The notes beneath the pieces were generated by a model, which did not search any database, had not been told where the DNA came from, and saw nothing but the letters and a program-made list of their open reading frames with translations. DNA of 64,000 bases from Phaeobacter sp. A36a-5a (lineage in GTDB: Bacteria > Pseudomonadota > Alphaproteobacteria > Rhodobacterales > Rhodobacteraceae). Location: NCBI RefSeq assembly GCF_037911135.1, contig NZ_JBBLYU010000001.1, positions 930,001 through 994,000 on the forward strand, given 5' to 3'. Shown one piece after another: positions 1 to 8,608 of the stretch (positions are counted from its first letter, which is position 1; the number at the start of each line of letters is the position of its first letter). Both the position numbers and the translations under genes were made by a program.

Positions 1-1488
1 TTTGGCGAGATTGCCGAAACGGGTGAACTGCGCCTCAAACGCCAGTTCCACGGTGCCGATGGGGCCGTGACGCTGCTTGCCGACGATCACCTCGGCCTTG
101 GCGTGCAGCCGTTCCATGGCCTGTTTCCATTCTTCCATCTTGTCCAGCTCGTGATCGCCGGGCTTCTCGCGCTCCTTGTAGTATTCCTCGCGGAACACGA
201 ACATGACCACGTCGGCATCCTGCTCGATCGAGCCTGATTCCCGCAGATCCGACAGCTGCGGACGTTTGTCTTCGCGGCTTTCCACCTGACGCGACAGCTG
301 GGAGAGGGCAACCACCGGAATGTTCAGCTCCTTGGCGATGGCCTTCATGCCCATGGAGATCTCGGCGATTTCATTGACCCGGTTGTCAGCCATGCCGCGA
401 CAGAGCTGGAGGTAGTCGATGACCAGCAGATCCAGCCCATGGGTCCGCTTCAGGCGTCGTGCCCGGGCCGCGAGCTGCGAGATCGGCAGCGCCGGGGTGT
501 CGTCGATAAACAGCGGACAGCTTTCCAGATCCTTCGCCGCCTGAACGAACCGGCGGAACTCTTCCTCGGTCATATCGCCCTGACGGATCTTGTGGGAGGA
601 AATTTCCGAAGCCTCGGCTAGGATACGGCCGGCCAGCTGTTCGGCCGACATCTCCAGCGAGAAAAAGCCAACCACCCCCCCGTCAATGGCGCCTTCGGTG
701 CCATCGGGTTTCACACCCCGCTTATAGGCCTTGGCCACGTTGAAGGCGATGTTGGTCGCCAGCGAGGTCTTGCCCATCGAGGGCCGCCCGGCGAGGATCA
801 GGAGGTCCGAGGGGTGCAGGCCGCCGAGCTGTTTGTCGAGATCAGCCAGACCGGTGGAGATCCCGGCCATGCCGCCGCCACGCTGATAGGCTTCATTGGT
901 GACATTGACCGCTTCGGTGACCGCCTTGAGAAAGGATTTGAAGCCGCTTTCCGTCTGCCCCTGTTCGGCCAGTTTATAAAGCGACTGTTCCGCCTCGACG
1001 ATCTGCTCCTTGGGTTCTGAGGCGACATCGACGCGGCGTGCCTTGTCGGCGATGCTGCGGCCCAGTGCGATCAGCTCACGGCGGATCGCCAGATCATAGA
1101 TCATCTGCGCATAGTCGCGCACCGCAAAGGCCGAGATCGAGGCGCCTGCCAGTTTTGCCAGATAGGCAGGGCCGCCCAGTTCCTTCAGCCCCTCGTCATC
1201 CTCCATGAACGCCTTCAGCGTGACCGGGGAGGCCAGCGTGTTCTTTGAGATCCGCGCAGCGGCGATCTCGTAGATGCGGGCATGGACCGGATCGTAGAAA
1301 TGCGCCGAGGTGATGATCGAGGCAACGCGGTCGTAGACGTCGTTGTTGGTCAGGATGGCGCCGAGGAGCTGCTGTTCGGCCTCGACGGAATGGGGCAGGA
1401 TGCTGACGTCGTCTGCATTGCCCTCGCCAGTGGCATCAGGCTGCCGGGCGGCGGGCAGATTGGGGTCAAAAGGCGTAATATCGTTCAT
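1..1488 (-). CDS. dnaB: Replicative DNA helicase DnaB (3' end beyond the window)
   Basis: ATP-driven hexameric helicase that unwinds DNA at the replication fork. I translated the minus strand from the ATG at 1486-1488 and the frame stays open to base 1, giving 496 residues; since DnaB is usually about 500 residues, only the last few codons are missing. The N-terminus shows the typical HSVEAEQQLLGAIL and ARIYE segments of the DnaB N-terminal domain. Around residue 235 is a RecA-type Walker A (GRPSMGKTS), and the frame ends in FEAQFTRFGNLAK, typical of the DnaB C-terminal edge. The upstream region carries DnaA-box-like sites. The next gene upstream, pyrE, points the same way but is 273 bases away, so dnaB probably has its own promoter. 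Confidence 0.96.
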   Translation of the reverse strand, partial: MNDITPFDPNLPAARQPDATGEGNADDVSILPHSVEAEQQLLGAILTNNDVYDRVASIITSAHFYDPVHARIYEIAAARISKNTLASPVTLKAFMEDDEGLKELGGPAYLAKLAGASISAFAVRDYAQMIYDLAIRRELIALGRSIADKARRVDVASEPKEQIVEAEQSLYKLAEQGQTESGFKSFLKAVTEAVNVTNEAYQRGGGMAGISTGLADLDKQLGGLHPSDLLILAGRPSMGKTSLATNIAFNVAKAYKRGVKPDGTEGAIDGGVVGFFSLEMSAEQLAGRILAEASEISSHKIRQGDMTEEEFRRFVQAAKDLESCPLFIDDTPALPISQLAARARRLKRTHGLDLLVIDYLQLCRGMADNRVNEIAEISMGMKAIAKELNIPVVALSQLSRQVESREDKRPQLSDLRESGSIEQDADVVMFVFREEYYKEREKPGDHELDKMEEWKQAMERLHAKAEVIVGKQRHGPIGTVELAFEAQFTRFGNLAK

Positions 1489-1554
1489 CGCTGCTCTCGT
1501 CTTTGGCCCCGCGTTATACCGGCGTGGCGCGCGGTTTGGCTATCTGGAAAACTC

Positions 1555-1616
1555 TGTGGATTAATTGTGAACAGCCTGTGGATATCCGCAGGCTGGCCTG
1601 TGCGCCAAATCCACAG
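1555..1616. promoter_or_regulatory. Cluster of DnaA-box-like sequences upstream of dnaB
   Basis: The 273-base pyrE-dnaB gap contains several close matches to the DnaA box (TTATCCACA, reverse TGTGGATAA). They are TGTGGATTA at 1555-1563 (one mismatch), TGTGGATAT at 1577-1585 (one mismatch) and AAATCCACA at 1607-1615 (two mismatches, opposite orientation). A further TGTCCACAG lies near 1719. They sit 67-130 bases upstream of the dnaB start, so DnaA could regulate dnaB transcription. Matches are seen directly; the regulatory role is inference. Confidence 0.5.
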
Positions 1617-1761
1617 AGACCGGCTTGGGCTGGGCGCATTCTATATCATGTGGTGCAATCTGGGAAGCGATCTATATCTGGGCGATTGCCAGTGGCAGAG
1701 ACGATTCGAGGGCAGCCCTGTCCACAGGCCGCCCCCGGTGCATCACTGTGCTGATTTCAGA

Positions 1762-2442
1762 TCAGGCGGATTTATGCGCGTCCTGCCAGGCGCGCGGATC
1801 CTTGAGGAAACGCTCCACCTCATCCAGCGTCTCGCTGGAGAAGGCCTGCTGCACGCGCGCCTCGGCCAGCACGTCCCACCAGGTGCACAGATAGTGCAGC
1901 GATACGCCGTGGTCGCCCAGCGTCTTTTCGGTTTCGGGGAAGATGTCGTAGTAGAAGACCACTGCCGTATGGCCACAGGAGGCGCCGGTTTCGCGGATCG
2001 CATCGACAAAGGACAGTTTCGAACCGCCATCGGTGGTCAGATCCTCCACCAGCAGCACCCGCTCGCCATCGCTCATCGCGCCTTCGATGCGGGCGTTCTT
2101 GCCATAGCCTTTGGGCTTTTTGCGCACATAGGTCATCGGCAGCGCCATGCGCTCGGCGACCAGCGCGGCAAAGGGAATACCTGCGGTTTCGCCCCCGGCA
2201 ATATTGTCAAAGGCCTCAAAGCCGGCATTGCGCATCACTGTGACGGTCATGAAATCCATCAGCGTCGAGCGGATCCGCGGAAAGGAGATCAGCTTGCGGC
2301 AGTCGATATAGCTGGGCGACGGCAGGCCGGAGGCCAGGGTATAAGGCGTCTCGGTATTGAAATTCACCGCGCCGATCTCCAGCAGCATACGGGCGGAAAG
2401 ACGGGCGATTTCTTCGCGGGAAGGGTAGGAGGAGGGGATCAT
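1762..2442 (-). CDS. pyrE: Orotate phosphoribosyltransferase
   Basis: Transfers a phosphoribosyl group from PRPP to orotate, giving OMP, the fifth step of de novo pyrimidine synthesis in the cytoplasm. The PRPP-binding loop [13 protein letters not shown] is at residues 129-141, and the [11 protein letters not shown] segment typical of the catalytic loop is near 105-115. The product has 226 residues. The frame extends 31 codons further upstream, but I chose the ATG at 2440-2442 because AAGGA lies a few bases before it and the protein then starts where orthologues do. pyrC lies 77 bases upstream on the same strand, so the two are probably cotranscribed. Confidence 0.95.
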   Translation of the reverse strand: MIPSSYPSREEIARLSARMLLEIGAVNFNTETPYTLASGLPSPSYIDCRKLISFPRIRSTLMDFMTVTVMRNAGFEAFDNIAGGETAGIPFAALVAERMALPMTYVRKKPKGYGKNARIEGAMSDGERVLLVEDLTTDGGSKLSFVDAIRETGASCGHTAVVFYYDIFPETEKTLGDHGVSLHYLCTWWDVLAEARVQQAFSSETLDEVERFLKDPRAWQDAHKSA

Positions 2443-2519
2443 TCTATCATCCTTGTGGTCGGCGCGAGCCGCCGGTGGCAGGAGCCTCCGGCGGGGATAT
2501 TTGGAGCCAGAAGATATGG

Positions 2520-3560
2520 TCAGGCAACTTTCCAAAATACATCAAACCCCGGATCAAAGACGGTCACCGGGCCATCGGCGGTTTTGATCTGGTCGGGGAA
2601 CACTACGGCATTGTCCTGTTTGATCAGGGTCAGCCTGTCTGCATTGACGGGCAGGCCGTAGAAGGCCGGGCCATGTTCCGAGGCAAAGCCCGCCAGCTTG
2701 TCCAGCGCGGCCTCTTCTTCGAAGACATGAGCGAGCAGCGACATCGTGTTGGGGGCGGTGAAACAGCCGGCACAGCCACAGGCGCTGAGTTTGTTGGGGT
2801 CGGTATGGGGCGCGGAATCCGTGCCGAGGAAAAACCGCCGATGGCCGGAGGTGGCGGCCGCGCGCAGGGCGAGCCGGTGCTCCTCGCGCTTGGCCACCGG
2901 CAGGCAGTAGTAATGCGGTTTGATGCCGCCGGCCAGGATGTGGTTGCGGTTGATGATCAGATGGTGCGTGGTGATTGTCGCGCCGAGGTCTTCGTCCTGG
3001 CTGGTCACATAATCGGCGGCGTTTCTGGTGGTGATATGTTCCATCACCACCCGCAGGCCCGGTGTCGCCTTGCGGATCGGGTCCAGCACCCGGTCGATGA
3101 ACACCGCCTCGCGGTCGAAAATGTCGATATCATGGTCAGTGACCTCGCCATGGGTGCAGAGCGGCAGGCCGATCTCTGCCATCGTCTCCAGCACCGCACG
3201 GACCTTGTCGAAATTGCTCACCCCCGAAGCAGAGTTGGTGGTGGCCCCGGCCGGATACAGCTTCACCGCCTTGACCAGACCGCTGGCGTGGGCCGCTGCC
3301 ACATCCGCAGGATCGGTGTCCTCGGTCAGGTAGAGCGTCATCAGCGGTTCAAATGCCATGCCGTCGGGCAGGGCCGCCAGAATACGGTCGCGGTAGGCGG
3401 CGGCCTGGTCACCGGTCACCACGGGCGGCACCAGATTCGGCATGATGATCGCACGGCCGAAATGGCGGGCGGTTTCGGGGAGAACGGCCTTCAGCATCGC
3501 GCCGTCGCGCAGATGCAGATGCCAGTCATCGGGGCGGGGGATGGTGAGCTGAACGGTCAT
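2520..3560 (-). CDS. pyrC: Dihydroorotase (homodimeric PyrC type)
   Basis: Zinc amidohydrolase that interconverts carbamoyl-aspartate and dihydroorotate, the third step of pyrimidine synthesis. At 346 residues it matches the short, E. coli-like class II PyrC. It has the metal-binding HLH at residues 14-16 (WHLHLRDG), MPNL at 40-43, and a lysine at about residue 100 ([14 protein letters not shown]) where the family's carboxylated metal-bridging Lys lies. Further along are HGE and HITT segments that supply more metal ligands. It is followed by pyrE on the same strand, so two steps of one pathway are paired here. Confidence 0.95.
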   Translation of the reverse strand: MTVQLTIPRPDDWHLHLRDGAMLKAVLPETARHFGRAIIMPNLVPPVVTGDQAAAYRDRILAALPDGMAFEPLMTLYLTEDTDPADVAAAHASGLVKAVKLYPAGATTNSASGVSNFDKVRAVLETMAEIGLPLCTHGEVTDHDIDIFDREAVFIDRVLDPIRKATPGLRVVMEHITTRNAADYVTSQDEDLGATITTHHLIINRNHILAGGIKPHYYCLPVAKREEHRLALRAAATSGHRRFFLGTDSAPHTDPNKLSACGCAGCFTAPNTMSLLAHVFEEEAALDKLAGFASEHGPAFYGLPVNADRLTLIKQDNAVVFPDQIKTADGPVTVFDPGFDVFWKVA

Positions 3561-3641
3561 GGCGTTCGCCTAGCACAGGGCCGCGCGAAGGGGAAGCGAC
3601 GGGATCATCTTGTCGCGTTGCTGGCCTGTCCCCGGTGTCGC

Positions 3642-4601
3642 TCAGCGCTCGGGTGGCAGGGTGATCTCGCCCTCGGCAGCGCGTTTCCGGAGCGCCTCAA
3701 GCCGACGACGGAAGCGCGGGGCGCGCAGCCTGCCGGTGACATTGCGGCAGAGCAGCGCCATCAGATAGGGGCGGTCTGTCTGTTCCAGCTCTGCCATCAG
3801 CTTTCGCAGATACGGGCCATTGGTGCGGCGGGCGCGATAGAGTTTGTAGAACTGCTGTTCCGTCAGCCGGTCGGCACCGGCCAGCGCCAGAATATTATAG
3901 AGGATTTCCATCTCGATCAGCCGGGTCTGCACAGTGTCGCCCAGATGGGGCGTGCGCAGGCGCATCACGTTTTTGCGCGCAAACAGGGCGGCATGCATGG
4001 AGTCCAGCCGCTCACGCGGATCGTAGATCACAAAGCCCTGCCGGGCCGCATCCATCATGTCGGGGGCAAACCCGTAGCGATGGCTGAAATCGACACGGCG
4101 CATCTCGGTGAAGCGGTCGTCCCAGTCAGTCAGCCGGGGATCAAGGGTTGCTTGCGGCTGGATCGCGACCACGGTAGCGCCGGGCGCGGCCACGGAGAAG
4201 GCGGCCGCGGCATAGCCGCAGGGACCGGCGCCGTAGAACACCACCTTGTCGAATTCGTCAAAGAAACCATCATCGATCAGCTGGTCGAAAAACCCGAAGA
4301 TGCGGTCATTGCGAAACCAGGTGTCGCCGTTGGAGATGAGGCACAGATGCGACCAGCCCAGGTTCTTGACCAGATCAAACCCGAGGGGCTGCGCCAGATC
4401 TGACAGGTTGTGGATGCCTTGGATTGTCTCAAAGCTGACCAGCAGCGTATTGCCCTGATCGATGAAGCTGGCAAAGTGACGATTCCCGAGCGGCTGATAC
4501 ATGCCGTTTTCTTCGGCCAGCGCGGCCATGCGGGCCTGCCACTGCGCGGGCTTCAGCCCGGACAGATCCTCGTCCAGCGTGTCCAACGTATCCTGCTGCA
4601 T
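3642..4601 (-). CDS. Conserved hypothetical protein with alpha/beta-hydrolase-like core
   Basis: A 319-residue protein that I recognise as a Rhodobacteraceae-type conserved protein without an established function. It starts MQQDTLDTL and has an N-terminal segment (about 40-110) containing GNTLLVSFETIQ and LGWSHLCLISNGDTWFRN. The central FYGAGPCGYAAAAFS (about 142-156) resembles a nucleophile elbow on a beta-alpha turn, but the expected Ser is replaced by Cys or Pro in GAGPCGY, so hydrolase activity is uncertain. The C-terminus is basic and helical. Similar proteins are sometimes labelled phosphoadenosine phosphosulfate reductase, but I see no PAPS-reductase motif. It stands between pyrC and a glycosyltransferase gene, all on the minus strand. 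Confidence 0.7.
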   Translation of the reverse strand: MQQDTLDTLDEDLSGLKPAQWQARMAALAEENGMYQPLGNRHFASFIDQGNTLLVSFETIQGIHNLSDLAQPLGFDLVKNLGWSHLCLISNGDTWFRNDRIFGFFDQLIDDGFFDEFDKVVFYGAGPCGYAAAAFSVAAPGATVVAIQPQATLDPRLTDWDDRFTEMRRVDFSHRYGFAPDMMDAARQGFVIYDPRERLDSMHAALFARKNVMRLRTPHLGDTVQTRLIEMEILYNILALAGADRLTEQQFYKLYRARRTNGPYLRKLMAELEQTDRPYLMALLCRNVTGRLRAPRFRRRLEALRKRAAEGEITLPPER

Positions 4602-4799
4602 AGCCTCGTCCTCTCGCCCCGTCCTGGATCGGACGGGTTTGCCTCCAGCAACATCTAAAGGCGAAATAAGGCTAAAATTGGAAATTGTAAGGCCGGTTTG
4701 TCGGCCATTGTTGCGCGCAAAAGGAGGCGGAACGGCTTGCTGCGCGGGCGCCGGGGGCGGGCCGATCGCATCCGGTCAGGGCTCAGCTCTGCCCACTGC

Positions 4800-5879
4800 T
4801 CAGTCCTGCCCATTGTCGGGTTTGTCGCTGCCCTGCTGCGCGCTGTGACGGCCCAAGGTGGCAAAACCGGCGAGAGTGCGGGCGGTTCCGGGGCTGATCA
4901 GCCGCGAAGGCGGTGTCATCAGCAGGCGCGAAAACAATGTCCGATAGGCGTCCTGCTGCATCAACATGCGAAAGCGGTCGTGGCGCCACTGCACCGCGCG
5001 TTCGTGCAGGCGCTGCAGCTTGGGGTCTTCGCGCAGCAGCTCGGCGATCGCCTCACGGGCGGGGCGATAGCGGGCGATGCTGCCGTCCTCATCGGTGTTG
5101 AAATTGCGTTCCACCCAATAATCCATGCCCAGCTCGCCCGGGCGGTTGACCCGTCCGCGGTCGGCTTTCAGCACATAGCTCTCCATCGCGCCAAGCGGGT
5201 AGTGGTTGAGCTGCACCAGATCGAAATTCGACTGACCATAGTCGGAATAGATCCGCTGCGTCCTGAAGTCCTGACCCAGTTCACGACCCGATCCGTCGAA
5301 CCAGCGATACCGCGCCAGCGCGGCCTCCTCCTGTGGGCTTCGCGGGCGATGCACCCCCAGTTTGCGATAGGTGCCGTCATTGCGATAGAGCGTCTTGAAC
5401 ATCGCTGCGCGCCACGGCCAGTGGATCACCTCCGGTGCGCAGCGGGTAAAGCTGTCGGTCACCGGCTGGTCCTGATAACGCACCGTTTCGCCATTGCCGA
5501 ACAGCCGCCAGGTGAGGGTGATCGCATCCGCCTCCGGCAGCGCGTCATGCAGGTCGGTCAGGCGGCCGTCTCCGACGTGGATATTGACGAACTCATCCAC
5601 GTCAAACGCCATCACCCAGTCCGCCTTGCGCATCAGCCGGTGTTTGTCCGCTTTCTTCAGCCCGGTGAACTGGATGCCGCCCTTGTCATAGGGGCCGTCG
5701 TTGCGCAGATGGGTGATATGGCCCAGTTCATCCAGTCGATCCAGCATCCGGTCGGTGCCATCCGCGCAGTCATTGGACAGGATCAGAATGTCGCTGAAGC
5801 CGACGGCCTTGTGATGGGCGATCCACTCCAGCAGGAAAGCCCCTTCGTTCTTTACACATGTTACGGCCAGTGTTCGCAT
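4800..5879 (-). CDS. Family 2-type glycosyltransferase
   Basis: Predicted cytoplasmic glycosyltransferase of 359 residues with a GT-A fold. The N-terminus MRTLAVTCVKNEGAFLLEWI is the typical start of the GT2_4/GT92-like group, LILSNDCADGTDRMLDRL follows, and the metal-binding DxD lies in AFDVDEF at residues 91-97. The C-terminal half contains the HYPLGAMESYVLKADRGR region common in such marine alphaproteobacterial enzymes. The open frame runs 422 codons further upstream, but I chose the ATG at 5877-5879 because AGGAG precedes it by a suitable distance and the GT2 motif begins at residue 4. The acceptor is unknown; a surface or extracellular polysaccharide is the usual target of this type. Confidence 0.82.
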   Translation of the reverse strand: MRTLAVTCVKNEGAFLLEWIAHHKAVGFSDILILSNDCADGTDRMLDRLDELGHITHLRNDGPYDKGGIQFTGLKKADKHRLMRKADWVMAFDVDEFVNIHVGDGRLTDLHDALPEADAITLTWRLFGNGETVRYQDQPVTDSFTRCAPEVIHWPWRAAMFKTLYRNDGTYRKLGVHRPRSPQEEAALARYRWFDGSGRELGQDFRTQRIYSDYGQSNFDLVQLNHYPLGAMESYVLKADRGRVNRPGELGMDYWVERNFNTDEDGSIARYRPAREAIAELLREDPKLQRLHERAVQWRHDRFRMLMQQDAYRTLFSRLLMTPPSRLISPGTARTLAGFATLGRHSAQQGSDKPDNGQD

Positions 5880-6188
5880 GCTGTCTCCTGCCACGTCTGT
5901 GCCGTCGCCGCCTTGGGGCATGGCGCGCCCTTGGGGCGGATGGCCTGCCTCTGTCATCGCATTGCAGCGAAAGCCGGTCAATGTCATGCGCCGCTGCGCC
6001 GGGTGTTTGGGCCTTGCTGTGCAGATAGGTACATGCGGTGCGGGTGTGGTCGGCGGGGCGTCTATGAGACCAAAGTGGCATCGACAAGCGCTTGACCCGA
6101 CCGGTTCGGCGTGGCCTCTTGGTGCCGAACATATGGCCTGTTGGTCAGGGGCCAGATGTCTCCTGATCAGGGACCAGAAGGGGGGCAG
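5880..6188. other. Intergenic region between divergent glycosyltransferase and MoxR genes
   Basis: This 309-base stretch separates two divergent genes and should hold both promoters. On the plus strand TTGACC at about 6092-6097 could be a -35 element, but I cannot assign a convincing -10. I found no small gene or clear hairpin here. Confidence 0.4.
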
Positions 6189-7202
6189 ATGTCGCAGGAA
6201 ACACGGGCGGTCGAGCCGGAAAATCCCACCCGCCACGCAGCGGACAGCGCCCAGGCTCGGGGACGGGCTCAGGGGCAGGCTCAGGCCAACGGTCTGCCCG
6301 GCTCCATTGATGCGGTGCAAACCCTGCTGACAGGCGCGGGCTATGTCGCGGATCGCGGGCTTGCCACGGTGGTCTTCCTGTCGCTGCGCCTCGGTCGGCC
6401 GCTGTTTCTGGAGGGCGAGGCCGGGGTCGGCAAGACCGAGATCGCCAAGACACTCGCCGCCGCGCTTGGACGTCGGCTGATAAGGCTGCAATGCTACGAG
6501 GGGCTGGATGCCGCCAGCGCCGTCTATGAATGGAACTTTGCCGCCCAGATGATGGCCATCCGCACCGCCGAAGTCGCCGCCGGGGAGGCAAGCGACCGTG
6601 CTGCGCTTCAGGCGGAACTCTTCAGCGACGACTATCTGATCCGCCGCCCGCTGCTTGAGGCGATGCAGCCGGACCCGGCGGGCGCACCTGTCTTGCTGAT
6701 CGACGAACTCGACCGCACCGATGAGCCGTTCGAGGCCTTCCTGCTTGAGGCGCTCAGCGATTTTCAGGTCACCATCCCCGAACTTGGCACCATCAAGGCT
6801 CCCGAGCCGCCCATTGTGATCCTCACCTCCAATCGCACCCGCGAGGTGCATGACGCGCTGAAACGCCGCTGTCTCTATCACTGGGTGGATTACCCGGACT
6901 TTGAGCGCGAAATGGAGATCCTGACCGCCCGTGCTCCCGGTCTCGCACCGCGTCTGTCGCAGGAGGTCGTCGCCTTTGTGCAGGCCCTGCGCACCGAGGA
7001 TCTGTTCAAACGCCCGGGCATCGCCGAAACCATCGACTGGGCCAATTGCCTGCTGGCGCTGGATGTGATCGACCTGTCGCCCGAGGTGATCGCCGACACG
7101 CTGGGGGCCATCCTGAAATATCAGGATGACATCAGCCGCCTGCATGGATCAGAGGCCAAACGCATTCTCGATCAGGCCCGTGCCGCGCTGGGTCCCGCCT
7201 GA
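6189..7202 (+). CDS. MoxR-family AAA+ ATPase (CoxD-like)
   Basis: AAA+ ATPase of the MoxR group, which usually works with a vWA-domain partner to insert metals into, or remodel, large enzymes. Walker A (GEAGVGKT) is at residues 76-83 and Walker B (VLLIDELD) at 168-175; TSNRTREVHDALKRRC supplies sensor and arginine-finger-like residues. The 337-residue form starts at the ATG at 6189, preceded by AAGGGGGG. In-frame ATGs at 6111 and 6156 are possible but would add a poorly conserved tail. The next gene, 18 bases downstream, encodes a CoxE-type vWA protein, the expected partner. No carbon monoxide dehydrogenase genes are present, so the client protein is unknown. Confidence 0.88.
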   Translation: MSQETRAVEPENPTRHAADSAQARGRAQGQAQANGLPGSIDAVQTLLTGAGYVADRGLATVVFLSLRLGRPLFLEGEAGVGKTEIAKTLAAALGRRLIRLQCYEGLDAASAVYEWNFAAQMMAIRTAEVAAGEASDRAALQAELFSDDYLIRRPLLEAMQPDPAGAPVLLIDELDRTDEPFEAFLLEALSDFQVTIPELGTIKAPEPPIVILTSNRTREVHDALKRRCLYHWVDYPDFEREMEILTARAPGLAPRLSQEVVAFVQALRTEDLFKRPGIAETIDWANCLLALDVIDLSPEVIADTLGAILKYQDDISRLHGSEAKRILDQARAALGPA

Positions 7203-7220
7203 TGCGCCAGCCCTGTCCAT

Positions 7221-8486
7221 ATGCCTGAATACCCGCCATTGCCGCTGCCGGAAACGCCCCGGCTGGCGCAGAACATCACCCATTTCGCGCGGGCTTTGCG
7301 CCGCGCTGGGCTGCCTATCGGTCCGGGCCGGGTGAGCGAGGCGGTGGAGGCTGTTGCCGCTGCTGGCTTTACCTCGAAACAGGATTTCTACTGGACGCTG
7401 CACGCCTGTTTTGTCTCCAAGCCGGAGCATCGTCAGGTCTTTGCGCAGATCTTTCGCCTCTATTGGCGCGATCCGCGCTTTCTGGAGCATATGATGGCGG
7501 CGATGCTGCCCGCAATCCGTGGCACGCAGGAGGAGAAGGCCGCCAAACCGGCCCAGAAACGCGCCGCCGAGGCATTGCTGGACGGGGCTGAGGCACCGGA
7601 TCGCCCTGACCCGCCGGAGGGGGAGGAGCCACCGGAACAGCTGGAATTAAACGCCGAACTCACCATGTCGCGCGAGGAACGGCTGCGGCAGCTCGACTTT
7701 GAGCAGATGAGCACCGCCGAGGTGGCCGAGGCCAAGCGGATGCTGGCCAAGATGCAGCTGCCGATCCGCCCCATTCAGTCGCGCCGTTTGATGGCGGCTC
7801 CCTCTGGCAGCCGGATCAACTGGCGACGCACGCTCGCCCAGGCCGCACGTCAGGGCGGAGAGGTCACGACCCTCGCACGGGCGCAGCGCCGGCTGCGCTG
7901 GCCCAATCTGGTGGTGATCTGCGATATCTCCGGCTCGATGAGCCAATATTCCCGCCTGATCCTGCATTTCCTGCATGCGGTCGCCAATCGCAAGGGGCCG
8001 GGCTGGGCGCGGGTCCATGGTTTTACCTTCGGCACACGGCTTACCAACATTACCCGCCATCTGGCGCAGCGCGATGTTGATGCCGCCCTGGCCGCAGCCG
8101 GGGCCGAGGCGCAGGACTGGGAGGGCGGCACAAGGATCGGCGCCTGCCTGCATGATTTCAACCGTGACTGGTCGCGCCGCGTCATGGGGCAGGGGGCCGT
8201 GGTCCTGCTGATCACCGACGGGCTGGACCGCGACGAGAGCGATCAGCTCAGCGCGGAAATGCAGCGGCTGCATCTCTCCGCGCGCCGTCTGATCTGGCTC
8301 AACCCCTTGCTGCGCTTTGACGGGTTCGCCCCCAAGGCGCGCGGCATCCGCGCCATGCTGCCTCATGTCGACAGCTTTCGCGCAGGCCATTCCATTGCCG
8401 CGCTTCAGGATCTGGCGGATATGCTCGCGCGTCAGGATGACAGCGGCGAAAAACAGCGCCTGATGCAGATGCTGACCGCCGACTGA
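7221..8486 (+). CDS. vWA-domain protein, CoxE-like partner of MoxR
   Basis: A 421-residue protein of the CoxE/vWA group. A helical N-terminal domain (1-100) is followed by a charged Pro/Glu-rich linker (about 105-145) and a C-terminal vWA domain with an intact MIDAS motif DISGSMS at 235-241. A downstream LLITDGLDRDE contributes a further metal-ligand Asp. It begins 18 bases after the MoxR gene on the same strand, so the pair is very likely one operon. By analogy with CoxD/CoxE, the ATPase and vWA protein would form a chaperone-like complex; this role is inferred from family and neighbourhood. Confidence 0.88.
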   Translation: MPEYPPLPLPETPRLAQNITHFARALRRAGLPIGPGRVSEAVEAVAAAGFTSKQDFYWTLHACFVSKPEHRQVFAQIFRLYWRDPRFLEHMMAAMLPAIRGTQEEKAAKPAQKRAAEALLDGAEAPDRPDPPEGEEPPEQLELNAELTMSREERLRQLDFEQMSTAEVAEAKRMLAKMQLPIRPIQSRRLMAAPSGSRINWRRTLAQAARQGGEVTTLARAQRRLRWPNLVVICDISGSMSQYSRLILHFLHAVANRKGPGWARVHGFTFGTRLTNITRHLAQRDVDAALAAAGAEAQDWEGGTRIGACLHDFNRDWSRRVMGQGAVVLLITDGLDRDESDQLSAEMQRLHLSARRLIWLNPLLRFDGFAPKARGIRAMLPHVDSFRAGHSIAALQDLADMLARQDDSGEKQRLMQMLTAD

Positions 8487-8608
8487 CCCCGGCGCCCGAC
8501 GCCCGCATCGGCAGGCTCTGGCCGAAAAATGACCCTCACAGGCAACTTATTTGCTTTGCCGCGAGTTGGCTCCTTAGGCTTTGCACCGCACAGCGAAAGG
8601 AACACCGC

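Noticed and set aside
2475-4403. Long plus-strand frame of 642 codons
   Set aside because: It lies opposite pyrC and the hypothetical protein and has an Arg/His/Gln-rich translation with no domain; a shadow of GC-rich coding DNA.
3642-4601. Phosphoadenosine phosphosulfate reductase label for the hypothetical protein
   Set aside because: No PAPS-binding or catalytic Cys motif was seen; kept as unknown.
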